A DNA stretch of 64,000 bases from Calothrix brevissima NIES-22 (GTDB taxonomy: Bacteria > Cyanobacteriota > Cyanobacteriia > Cyanobacteriales > Nostocaceae), in contig NZ_AP018207.1 in NCBI RefSeq assembly GCF_002367995.1, positions 7,674,199 through 7,738,198 on the forward strand, given 5' to 3'. Under the pieces are notes generated by a model. That model had not been told where the DNA came from, ran no database searches, and worked only from the letters and a program-made list of their open reading frames with translations. Within the stretch, counting starts at the first letter, position 1. Each line of letters begins with the position of its first letter. The position numbers and the translations under genes were made by a program. Below, one piece after another: positions 17,953 to 25,412 of the stretch.

Positions 17953-18852
17953 ATGACAAGATTTCCTTTTGATCAATTCGCCAAAGACTATCTAGAAGAA
18001 CTGTTACAGCCTTTAGGTACAGTTCAAGTACCCCGTCGGGTAGCAGGAGAAGTGCGCGAGATAGATGTCTGGTTCGCGCCAGACACCTCACCCAACACAG
18101 CCGAAGCCTCTAAGCTAGGATTATTGGGACGATTAGCCGCAACACCTTCACTATTTGAACCTTTCCGCAATGCCGCCAGCGCTACAGAAATTTGTAATTG
18201 TCTGTTAAAATTACTAGAAATTCGTGGTGAATACGAGCGAGAAGCCAACCGCAATCAACAGCGTCTGGAAGAAAATCATTTACCTCGGTTGTGGATTCTA
18301 TCTCCCACCGCCTCCGAATCCATCATAGAGGGATTTGCGGCTGTTAGCGACCAACAGAATTGGGTAAATGGGGTATATTTTTTACCAAGATACTTAAGAA
18401 CTGCGATCGTCGCCATTCACCAATTACCTAAGACAAGAGATACACTCTGGTTAAGAATTCTCGGAAAAGGTAGAGTGCAACAACAAGCAATTGACGAATT
18501 AGAATCACTCCCAAAAAATGAGGCGTTACGCTTAAGAGCATTAGAGTTACTATACAGTTTAAAAACTACCTTAGAAGTGAGCCAAAATATAGATGAGGAA
18601 GATAGGGACTTAATTATGCGCTTATCACCACTTTATACTCAACGTTTAGAAGAAGCTACACGACAAGGACTCCAGCAAGGACAGCGTGAAGTAGTTGAAA
18701 ATTTACTCAGAAGTCGTTTCGGATCGCTAGATGAGCAATTATTGGCAATTATTGAACCTTTGTTGTTATTACCAACTGAGGAATTTACTCCTTTATTGCT
18801 GCAATTATCCCGTGAGGAGTTGCTAGCACGTTTTGGTAGTCAAAGTAATTAG
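17953..18852 (+). CDS. Rpn/DUF4351-like protein (predicted PD-(D/E)XK-type transposase relative)
   Basis: The start is placed at the ATG at 17953 (MTRFPFDQFAKDYLEEL). The open frame upstream only translates the palindrome at 17883-17915. The product has 299 residues. The N-terminal half carries FAKDYLEELL...VREIDVWFAP, resembling the E/D motif of Rpn-type PD-(D/E)XK nucleases that are common and numerous in cyanobacteria. The C-terminal part (about 235-299) matches my memory of DUF4351: EATRQGLQQGQREVVENLLRSRFG, then SREELLARF. It is the only plus-strand gene inside the hyp locus. A role in DNA mobility or defence is inferred from the family, not shown. Confidence 0.75.
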   Translation: MTRFPFDQFAKDYLEELLQPLGTVQVPRRVAGEVREIDVWFAPDTSPNTAEASKLGLLGRLAATPSLFEPFRNAASATEICNCLLKLLEIRGEYEREANRNQQRLEENHLPRLWILSPTASESIIEGFAAVSDQQNWVNGVYFLPRYLRTAIVAIHQLPKTRDTLWLRILGKGRVQQQAIDELESLPKNEALRLRALELLYSLKTTLEVSQNIDEEDRDLIMRLSPLYTQRLEEATRQGLQQGQREVVENLLRSRFGSLDEQLLAIIEPLLLLPTEEFTPLLLQLSREELLARFGSQSN

Positions 18853-19009
18853 TAAGTTGGCGTAATTAAAGATAACTGGTGATGGCTGTCATTTGTCCTT
18901 TGTCAATAGTCATTTGTCAGAGGAAACAAAAAACAGGGAACAGGGCATTATTTTTAGTTGATTTTCCCGTACCCAATGCCCAATACTTCGACTACGCTCA
19001 GTACAAGTG

Positions 19010-19034
19010 CCCCATGCCCCATGCCCAATGCCCA
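19010..19034. repeat. GCCCCAT/GCCCAAT tandem tract
   Basis: Short tandem runs of GCCCCAT and GCCCAAT lie between the convergent ends of the DUF4351-like gene and the NifU/Rieske gene. Similar units begin at about 18970. No clear terminator hairpin was found here. Confidence 0.6.
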
Positions 19035-19035
19035 T

Positions 19036-19878
19036 TTATCGCAACTGTACAAAAACCTTACCTTCTTTAATTTTTAACGGATATGACTGAAGCCCAACTT
19101 CAGGAACCGTTAAACATTCACCAGTTTGTAAGTTATATTGAAAACCGTGGTTAGGACAAGTAATGATTCCATTTTCTACTTTACCTTCATCCAACGTAGA
19201 GCCGAGATGAGAGCAAGCATTATGGTAACAGCTAATGCGATCGCCTTGGCGAGATAGAATAAATGCATGTCCCGCAACTTTAACTGCTAACACACCAGCT
19301 TCGGGAACTTGCTCAACAGTTGTAACTCTAATCCATGTAGAGCCTATTTTTGGATGAAATGGACTAGTTAAATTAGATGTAGAACTACCAGCACTAGCGC
19401 CACTACTCACAGCAATAACTTGCGTAATCTCTGGACAATGGGATTTAATTGCCTGTTCAACTCCTTGAGATAAAGTTAAAGTAGAAGCAGGACAATTACT
19501 ACAAGTTCCTGTCAGTCTAACTTCCACTGTATCCGGTAGTTTAATTGCCACTAGTTCTATATCACCATTATGGCTTTGTAAACCTGGCCGTACTTCTTCC
19601 AGGGCGATTTGTAGGCGTTTTTCTAAAGGTGGTGTAGGTGGTTTGACTAATTCGTGATATAGCAATACTGCATATACCACTTCATCATCAACAGCATGAC
19701 GCAAAGCTGATATAGATTCTTCCTTAAAGCTTTTAATTAAACGTTTTAAAGCTGTTTTATGTAAGTCTTCAATTGCTCTTTTCAACCCGATAACTACACA
19801 CCTTTGACTTTCATCCCACTCAGCAATAATTTCTTCAAAGCGGTTAATTTCTTGAACCAATTCTTCTAAATTAGTCAT
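19036..19878 (-). CDS. NifU-like and Rieske-domain fusion protein
   Basis: This 280-residue protein has three parts. Residues 1-85 are a charged helical domain. Residues about 90-155 are a NifU C-terminal-type domain with the cluster motif CSNCPAS and the lead-in VRPGLQSHNGDIELV. Residues about 175-280 are a Rieske domain with CSHLG (CxH) and CPNHG (CxxH), the complete ligand set for a [2Fe-2S] centre. It probably binds two kinds of Fe-S centre and moves electrons or builds clusters in the cytoplasm. A NifU-like protein is, as I recall, part of the extended hyp operon of Nostoc PCC 7120. Supplying Fe-S clusters to HupS or HypD is a reasonable inference but not demonstrated. Confidence 0.88.
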   Translation of the reverse strand: MTNLEELVQEINRFEEIIAEWDESQRCVVIGLKRAIEDLHKTALKRLIKSFKEESISALRHAVDDEVVYAVLLYHELVKPPTPPLEKRLQIALEEVRPGLQSHNGDIELVAIKLPDTVEVRLTGTCSNCPASTLTLSQGVEQAIKSHCPEITQVIAVSSGASAGSSTSNLTSPFHPKIGSTWIRVTTVEQVPEAGVLAVKVAGHAFILSRQGDRISCYHNACSHLGSTLDEGKVENGIITCPNHGFQYNLQTGECLTVPEVGLQSYPLKIKEGKVFVQLR

Positions 19879-19884
19879 TTGTCA

Positions 19885-20041
19885 AGGGTCAATAGTCAAT
19901 AGTCAATAGTCAATAGTCCATAGTCAATAGTCCATAGTCAATAGTCCATAGTCCAATGTTAAAATAAATCAGTTATTATTAATGCCAATGACAAATGACA
20001 AATGACAAATGACCATTGACCATTGACCATTGACCATTGAC
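19885..20041. repeat. Mixed heptamer repeat block
   Basis: Repeats of CAATAGT and its variant CCATAGT fill 19885-19955. After a 30-base spacer, ACAAATG and then ACCATTG units run from 19987 to 20041 and end at the stop codon of the next gene. The block separates the NifU/Rieske gene from the two small membrane proteins. Confidence 0.85.
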
Positions 20042-20044
20042 AAT

Positions 20045-20269
20045 TTACTTCATTTTGAAGTCTTTCAATAAAAATGGCATGGCTATGCCAGTGATTAAGC
20101 TAGATATAATAATTGGTAGCCAAAAAGGCATTGCGGTTTGGGCAAAGACAACTAAAATAACGCAACCGATAGTAATACCAATTGTTAGTTGCTGCACAAA
20201 ATGCATGGGGTCGCGGAATAATTTTCCCTTGAAGAATAACTTAGCTGATAACCACCCTAGCTCAAACAT
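20045..20269 (-). CDS. Small membrane protein of the extended hyp operon
   Basis: This 74-residue protein starts at an ATG preceded at 5 bases by a strong AGGAGG. It has two hydrophobic segments (about residues 27-46 and 48-66) and is likely an inner-membrane protein. The N-terminus (MFELGWLSAKLFFKGKLF) is amphipathic. It lies 8 bases downstream of another small membrane protein gene, so the two are co-transcribed. As I recall, Nostoc PCC 7120 has two small genes in the equivalent place between hupS and hyp. No known function. Confidence 0.78.
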   Translation of the reverse strand: MFELGWLSAKLFFKGKLFRDPMHFVQQLTIGITIGCVILVVFAQTAMPFWLPIIISSLITGIAMPFLLKDFKMK

Positions 20270-20277
20270 GAAACCTC

Positions 20278-20529
20278 CTAGAAATTGCTAAATAAATTTA
20301 GTACAGCTAGCCCTAAAAGTACTGCGGGAATCACACCCGCAGGGCCAAATAATCCGCCTAATGTGGCTGAAAATTTATAACCGATATCTTTTCCAGCTAA
20401 TAGCATTCCTCCAATTGCACCGCCTAGCATGGCTGCAACAGTGGCTATGAGTAAGGATAACAATACCGTACTAATGTTAATTTCTCCAGATGAGAAACTG
20501 CTGAGAAAATTGCTCGCAACACCTAGCAT
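20278..20529 (-). CDS. Small glycine-rich membrane protein of the extended hyp operon
   Basis: This 83-residue protein has two glycine- and alanine-rich hydrophobic segments (about residues 18-45, with AAMLGGAIGGMLLAG, and 54-80, with GGLFGPAGVIPAVLLGLAVL). The pattern resembles small membrane proteins of the DUF456 or YtxH size class, but I do not recognise a family. Its ATG follows AAGGAAAC at about 4 bases. It is 8 bases upstream of the 74-residue gene, forming a two-gene cassette. Function unknown; the hydrogenase context is inferred from position. Confidence 0.75.
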   Translation of the reverse strand: MLGVASNFLSSFSSGEINISTVLLSLLIATVAAMLGGAIGGMLLAGKDIGYKFSATLGGLFGPAGVIPAVLLGLAVLNLFSNF

Positions 20530-20700
20530 TTTTAGTTTCCTTGAGAATATTTATTATTTTTTGATTTTTGTCGCAATCCTGCTGAAGTCGCGAACTTCTA
20601 CATGAAAATAGCTAATAACTTTTTTCATGAATATTTCAGGATTGTTATAACTGTAAACAGTACACAAGTTAATGTCTGATAACTGTTAAAAGCTAACTAT

Positions 20701-21678
20701 TCATAAATAGTAATTTGTAATCTCTGCAACAATTTCGTTAAGAGATTGGGCAACTAGTTGTGCTTGTTTTAACTGTTGGTTTTGGTTGAAAATTTCCCAA
20801 GCTTCTTGATAGTAAGCACGAGACTGTAAAAGATTGTGCAAATTACCGGCTGGTGGTTGTTGGATATTATCGGGTAGTTTACAGAGGGCGTTGGCTTTAT
20901 GAGAAATTGTGTTAGCGTATTCCAGAGGTGTTTCTTGAGGGTTACACACTTTTAAAGCTTCGTCATAAGCAGCGATCGCTCTTAAGTTATTCTCTAGAGG
21001 ATGGGAAAGCATGAAATATTGCCAAGCATTGCCCAAGTTGTTCTGTAACATGGCATATTCTTGGGGATGATCGATTAGCTGAATATGCTTTAGCGCTACT
21101 TGTAATGACTGTACTGCTAACCCGTGACGTAAATATTCCCGTTCTGAGGCTAGGGGTAGAGAAAAATAGGCGATCGCAATATTGTTGTATAAGATAGCGT
21201 ACTCTTGGGGATAATCTTGCCAAGTAAATACCTGCAAAGCCTGTTGATAAGCTTTGACGCAGTCTATTATCCGCGCCAAATTGAAGGGTACTAGTGATTG
21301 CAACACTAACCCTAAATTCATCTGTGCTTCTGCCACCTCTATTGGCAAAGCTAACTGTTGTAAAATTGGCAATGCCTCTTCATAGCCAATTTTCGCTTGT
21401 AGCAGCAATTGCGCCCCTACATCAGGAATCCTCTGTAATGTCTTAGCCATCCCCACTTGCGCCTTGGCTTTGAGTAAGGGATAGTCCTCTGTACAAAGTT
21501 CATAGGCTCGGTAATATAGGGAAAGTGCATTCCGCAATTGTTTGGTAGTTGGGGACTGCTTTTGCAAACCTAGCGCCGTCTCTATCAGCATCTGGATTTT
21601 TTCTGCTGTAGTTGCTGACTCCGATGCAATGGCTGCAATTGCTGCTGTCACTACTGAATCTCTTGTGCTAGGGGTCAT
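20701..21678 (-). CDS. Tetratricopeptide-repeat protein (paralogue B), first gene of the extended hyp locus
   Basis: This protein of about 325 residues is a close paralogue of the one at 11552-12544 over its whole length: AAIAAIASESATT, YEEALPILQQLA, NLGLVLQSLVPFNLARI, QEYAMLQNNLGNA and TPLEYANTISHKANAL correspond segment by segment. I place the start at the ATG at 21678 (MTPSTRDS), matching the paralogue; an ATG at 21726 and a TTG at 21750 are in frame. Predicted all-helical, TPR-like and cytoplasmic. It is divergent from hupS across a gap of about 1.1 kb. The two copies bracket the DUF4351/TPR-CHAT insertion, the NifU/Rieske gene and the small membrane genes. Confidence 0.8.
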   Translation of the reverse strand: MTPSTRDSVVTAAIAAIASESATTAEKIQMLIETALGLQKQSPTTKQLRNALSLYYRAYELCTEDYPLLKAKAQVGMAKTLQRIPDVGAQLLLQAKIGYEEALPILQQLALPIEVAEAQMNLGLVLQSLVPFNLARIIDCVKAYQQALQVFTWQDYPQEYAILYNNIAIAYFSLPLASEREYLRHGLAVQSLQVALKHIQLIDHPQEYAMLQNNLGNAWQYFMLSHPLENNLRAIAAYDEALKVCNPQETPLEYANTISHKANALCKLPDNIQQPPAGNLHNLLQSRAYYQEAWEIFNQNQQLKQAQLVAQSLNEIVAEITNYYL

Positions 21679-21892
21679 AACTACCGTAATCTGGCCGTTG
21701 GGGAATTGAATTTTTTCAACGCCCATCTGTGATACCAATTCAAAATTCAAAATTGATGAATTTGAGCGAATTGATATCTTGAAAACAGGAAAACCTGTCT
21801 CATCTAGGGCTATAGATACTCAGCCGATTTACGCAGATTGTGAATCTCTTCAGCGAAACTCCCTGATTTTCCCCAATCTCATCCTGTCTTTT

Positions 21893-22077
21893 GGGAGCAT
21901 CCCAATTTTGACGCAATACCCTAGAAGGGTATTGCTATACCAACAAAGCCTGCCTACCCTTCGGGAACGTCTTCGACGAACGCAGGCTATCAAACTTTTA
22001 GCCTGCGAAGGCAGGCTTCGTATTTCTAGCCCCACCCTTATAGGGTGAGGGCGTTTTTGCACATTTGGGATGCTCCC
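21893..22077. mobile_element. 185-bp MITE with 8-bp target-site duplication
   Basis: Terminal inverted repeats GGGAGCATCCCAA (21893-21905) and TTGGGATGCTCCC (22065-22077) are perfect over 13 bases. The flanks are direct copies of TGTCTTTT (21885-21892 and 22078-22085), the expected target duplication. The interior contains nested inverted repeats (e.g. AGCCTGCGAAGGCAGGCT near 22000) and no gene; the short frames inside are accidental. It is a non-autonomous element inserted between TPR paralogue B and the hupS promoter region. Confidence 0.82.
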
Positions 22078-22434
22078 TGTCTTTTTCTCCTCCTCGTTAC
22101 GTCTCTCCTCACTAGGGAAAGACTCTCTTCACACCAATAGGGATGATAAATCTAGACTGGGCAAGAAAAAGAGTAGCCAGAATTTTGATCGTCTGGTATT
22201 GTTGCCAGTCGTTGACTGCACAATCTGAGGATTGAATTTATCAAGCATCTAAACTATAAAACAATCCATTGGCAAATTTCTAGAGGGAAAATGCCAATAT
22301 TCATGAGAGTTTTAAATACCTTAAAACTTCGTTAATTTAATTTGTATCAACAAATAACAAATACAACGATTTGAATATTATGTTCTCAATCTTATTTTAT
22401 CTATATTTCTAAATTTATGTCAGCAAATAACTAT

Positions 22435-22464
22435 TAATTATTTGTATAGGAATACAAATAATTA
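22435..22464. promoter_or_regulatory. Perfect 13-bp-arm dyad upstream of hupS
   Basis: TAATTATTTGTAT (22435-22447) pairs perfectly with ATACAAATAATTA (22452-22464) around AGGA. It is enclosed by a longer-range inverted pair TGTCAGCAAA (22418-22427) / TTTGCTGACA (22540-22549). AT-rich with no U-tract, it looks more like a protein-binding dyad than a terminator. No regulator is assigned. Confidence 0.5.
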
Positions 22465-22714
22465 TATCAGGCAATTACTATGCTATATACCTACTATACT
22501 TGCTATGCCTGTAATTCACCTAAAAATTAAAGCTTAATGTTTGCTGACAAATATAATATTAGTCTATCTATTATCCCTGTTTATTATAAAAATAATGTTA
22601 TAACTATCACAATCTAATTTATTTTTTTAACGCTTCCAATTGGTACTCACAATATTTTTTCCTTGAATCAGGAATATTTGAGCAAAAATAGATTAAATTA
22701 AAAATAAAGATTGA

Positions 22715-22753
22715 GAAACAGGTGATATCGCTACAATCCTTATCACCTGTTTC
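22715..22753 (+). promoter_or_regulatory. 13-bp stem-loop just before hupS
   Basis: GAAACAGGTGATA (22715-22727) and TATCACCTGTTTC (22741-22753) pair perfectly across a 13-base loop, ending 33 bases before the hupS ATG. No U-run follows, so it is probably not a terminator. It could stabilise the leader, affect translation or bind a regulator. hupS itself has no visible Shine-Dalgarno sequence. Confidence 0.5.
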
Positions 22754-22786
22754 ATGCATCATAACTAGTAAAAAAATACATAGCCG

Positions 22787-23755
22787 ATGACTAATGTACT
22801 ATGGCTACAGGGTGGTGCTTGTTCGGGTAATACCATTTCATTCCTGAACGCCGAAGAACCCACAGTATGCGATTTAATTGCTGATTTTGGCATCAAATTG
22901 CTGTGGCATCCATCCTTAGGGTTGGAACTGGGCGATAACTTACAAAAACTACTGCGCGATTGTATTTCCGGCAAAATTCCTCTAGATATCTTGGTATTTG
23001 AAGGTACTGTTGTCAACGCCCCTAACGGGACAGGGGAATGGAATCGCTTTGCCGATCGCCCGATGAAAGACTGGTTAACAGAACTCGCCCAAGTTGCCAG
23101 TTTTATTGTAGCGGTGGGTGACTGTGCTACATGGGGCGGAATTCCTGCCATGTCGCCTAACCCCAGCGATTCTCAAGGCTTGCAATTCCTCAAGCGGGAA
23201 GAGGGCGGATTTTTAGGTAAAGACTTCCGCACTAAATCCGGTTTACCTGTAATTAATATTCCTGGATGTCCCGCCCATCCCGACTGGATTAGCCAAATTT
23301 TAGTTGCGATCGCCACTGGACGTTTAGGAGACATCACCTTAGACGAACTCCATCGTCCGCAAACCTTCTTTAAAACCTTCACCCAAATCGGTTGTACTCG
23401 TAACGTCCACTTTGCCTACAAAGCATCTACTGTTGACTTTGGTCAGCGCAAAGGCTGTCTATTCTACGACTTAGGTTGTCGCGGGCCTATGACCCATTCC
23501 TCATGTAACCGCATCCTCTGGAATCGCGTCTCCTCCAAAACCCGCGCCGGAATGCCTTGTTTAGGCTGCACCGAACCAGAATTTCCCTTCTTTGATCTGC
23601 AACCAGGAACGGTATTTAAAACACATGTTTTAAATATGGAGTGGTACTCAATGCAGATATGTGTAGTACCGCTAGCGAGAAGGTCAACAGTCAACAGTCA
23701 AAAGCTTAATACATCAAGGCGTGTGACTGTTGGAAACGCACAAATGACAAACTGA
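22787..23755 (+). CDS. hupS: Uptake [NiFe]-hydrogenase small subunit HupS, C-terminus replaced
   Basis: HupS carries the Fe-S relay that takes electrons from H2 oxidised at HupL, mainly in heterocysts. Residues 1-279 are good HupS: GGACSGNT (Cys12), GDCATWGG (Cys113), NIPGCPAHPD (Cys161), and the medial/distal cluster ligands in RNVHFAYK, KGCLFYDLGCRGP, SSCNRILWN and MPCLGC. There is no signal peptide, as in other cyanobacterial HupS. Family members are about 320 residues. After FKT (codon 279, ending at 23623) similarity stops and 43 unrelated residues follow, including STVNSQ from a heptamer repeat. The expected C-terminal ~40 residues and hupL are nowhere in the window. The breakpoint coincides with a palindrome. 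The gene is either interrupted by an excisable element or truncated. Confidence 0.93.
   Translation: MTNVLWLQGGACSGNTISFLNAEEPTVCDLIADFGIKLLWHPSLGLELGDNLQKLLRDCISGKIPLDILVFEGTVVNAPNGTGEWNRFADRPMKDWLTELAQVASFIVAVGDCATWGGIPAMSPNPSDSQGLQFLKREEGGFLGKDFRTKSGLPVINIPGCPAHPDWISQILVAIATGRLGDITLDELHRPQTFFKTFTQIGCTRNVHFAYKASTVDFGQRKGCLFYDLGCRGPMTHSSCNRILWNRVSSKTRAGMPCLGCTEPEFPFFDLQPGTVFKTHVLNMEWYSMQICVVPLARRSTVNSQKLNTSRRVTVGNAQMTN
23615..23634. other. Palindrome at the hupS breakpoint (candidate recombination core site)
   Basis: TTTAAAACA (23615-23623) and TGTTTTAAA (23626-23634) are perfect 9-bp inverted arms around CA. The left arm is the native codons F-K-T of hupS and the right arm is foreign, as expected for a tyrosine-recombinase core at one end of an inserted element. 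A second small inverted pair GGTACT/AGTACC follows at 23643-23670. The assignment as an attachment site is inference. Confidence 0.45.
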
Positions 23756-23822
23756 CTTGAAATCTTTGTGCTATGGCAATCATGGCATTATCTACAATAA
23801 CTATTCACATTAGGCGTGACTT

Positions 23823-25412
23823 CTAAAATTGCAAGACTTGATTGACATAGATTTCAACTGTTGTACCAGCAGGTAAAAACCAAACATTAGTTCGTTGATT
23901 CATTTGGGCGATCGCTTGTTGATTGCGTTGTACAATTTGGGGAACCACACTGTTCATCCCACCTTCCAAAACTCCGGCCAAGATGTTTCGTTGAGGGTTA
24001 GTATTGCTAATGATAGTACCACCAACATTTGTAGTTACAACTTGAGACTCAGTACGGTTAGATAACTCTGCCGCTTTAGCAAGACCACCTAAGGCAAATA
24101 GTCCTAAGTCCATACCTAAAATAGATGATCCCCTGTTGGGGAATTGGTTAGCGATCAGAGGTTTACCTTGGGGAGCACGAATTAGCAGCGTATTTTGTGG
24201 TAGGGTTTTTTCCGAAATGTTGCCCTGGTTCTGTGTAATAATTTTTACGACATCCATTTGCAGCAAACCTTGTTCGGAAAGAGTACGAATTTCAGTTAAG
24301 AATTCAGTATTTGCCGGAACTGCGATCGCACCATCCACAGCTTTTAATGGTTCTTTCAATCGGACTACAAATACATTTTTGTTCTCACTATTTGTAGATT
24401 TCATTGTTTCTCCAAAGACAGCTGTCGCCAACACAGCTTTTGCAGAGCTTCCCACTGCTATAGATTTTGGACTCTGTTGCAATCCTTGGCTCACCACAGG
24501 AGTTTGCGGCTTTGGTGTTGGTAGAGGTTGAGGAATTATTGTGCTTTGCAACACCTGCTCATTCCTTGGGTATGTCGTCGGAGTTGTTACATTAGTAGAC
24601 TGATTGCTAACACCCGCAGGCTTAGAGCTATCTAAGTTTGCTAAGTTTGTCCCTTCTTGGAGTGGTTTTGGTGTAGGTTGTGGAGTTGTATTAACTAATG
24701 GTTGATTTTTTGGTAATTCTGCTATTGGCTGAGGTGGTAGTAAAGGTTGAGAAAGAGGTGGTTGGGAATAGGGAACTCTAACAATGCGCTCAACTGTAAC
24801 TATCCGGGGTACGTAAACTGTTGATGTCGGTGTTGGACTTGTTGGGATCGTCGTTCGTCTAGATGGAAAAGCATCTGGTTGGGGATTTTTTTGCACAGCT
24901 AACTGAGAAGCTGATATTGGTTTTCCTGCTCTTAAGCTTTGTTGTGCTAGTTTCACAGCCTGTGCTTGTTCACTCAGCGCTAATTTGGTTTTGAGAGTTT
25001 CAACTTCTTCCTCTAAATATTGCGAACTCGATTGTTTTTCTGTTGGGGCTTGTTTTTTGAGATCAACAATATTATGGGGTTTCGGTTTTTGATTATCAGT
25101 ATTCATCAACTGCGATAAAAATCCGCCAACAACTAATACAAGAGTTAAAGTAGCAATAGCTACTAAGCCTAACTTAGCAAAGGGATTAGATGAGATTGAT
25201 TGCTCGGTTTTATTTTCTGTAGGTAGAGGCAATGACGACTGCAAGTTAGTTGATTCTGGCTCTACCTCGGTAGCAACAGATAAAGATTCTGCTTCTAAAC
25301 CTACTAATTTTGCTATCTCTAATTCCCATTCTTCAGCATCTTCTTTTAATGAAGGCTTTTCAGGTTGGGGAGTTAATAAATCTTGGGTAGGACTTTCTGA
25401 AGGAATTATCAT
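23823..25412 (-). CDS. VirB10/TrbI-like single-pass membrane protein
   Basis: This 529-residue protein has an acidic N-terminal cytoplasmic part (1-75), one transmembrane helix (about 80-103, LGLVAIATLTLVLVVGGFL), a coiled-coil segment (about 120-160), a long proline/threonine/glutamine-rich spacer (180-320) and a C-terminal beta domain (about 330-529). The C-terminal part carries features I associate with VirB10/TrbI: GAIAVPANTEFLTEI, LPQNTLLIRAPQG and the ending LPAGTTVEIYVNQVLQF. In type IV secretion, VirB10 spans the envelope. No other secretion or conjugation gene is in the window, so this is either an orphan of the kind common in cyanobacteria or a remnant of a mobile element. It is transcribed towards the hupS tail. 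Confidence 0.7.
   Translation of the reverse strand: MIIPSESPTQDLLTPQPEKPSLKEDAEEWELEIAKLVGLEAESLSVATEVEPESTNLQSSLPLPTENKTEQSISSNPFAKLGLVAIATLTLVLVVGGFLSQLMNTDNQKPKPHNIVDLKKQAPTEKQSSSQYLEEEVETLKTKLALSEQAQAVKLAQQSLRAGKPISASQLAVQKNPQPDAFPSRRTTIPTSPTPTSTVYVPRIVTVERIVRVPYSQPPLSQPLLPPQPIAELPKNQPLVNTTPQPTPKPLQEGTNLANLDSSKPAGVSNQSTNVTTPTTYPRNEQVLQSTIIPQPLPTPKPQTPVVSQGLQQSPKSIAVGSSAKAVLATAVFGETMKSTNSENKNVFVVRLKEPLKAVDGAIAVPANTEFLTEIRTLSEQGLLQMDVVKIITQNQGNISEKTLPQNTLLIRAPQGKPLIANQFPNRGSSILGMDLGLFALGGLAKAAELSNRTESQVVTTNVGGTIISNTNPQRNILAGVLEGGMNSVVPQIVQRNQQAIAQMNQRTNVWFLPAGTTVEIYVNQVLQF

Larger units (their letters stand above)
22078..22786. other. hupS upstream region
   Basis: About 700 AT-rich bases without a gene, expected to hold the heterocyst-regulated hupS promoter. 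I searched by eye for GTA-N8-TAC and found no perfect NtcA box; GTATCAACAAATAAC at 22344 is a near miss. The region instead shows several dyads: TTGTAT/ATACAA (22342-22366), a 13-bp-arm hairpin (22435-22464), an outer 10-bp pair (22418-22427 with 22540-22549) and a leader hairpin (22715-22753). Confidence 0.6.

Noticed and set aside
19885-20041. Possible CRISPR-like array
   Set aside because: The units are contiguous heptamers without unique spacers, so they are short tandem repeats.
21779-22062. Short frames on both strands inside the 185-bp MITE
   Set aside because: They follow the inverted-repeat structure of the element and do not resemble a protein.
22344-22358. NtcA-like site GTATCAACAAATAAC
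   Set aside because: The right half reads TAA instead of TAC, so it is only a near match; not reported as a site.
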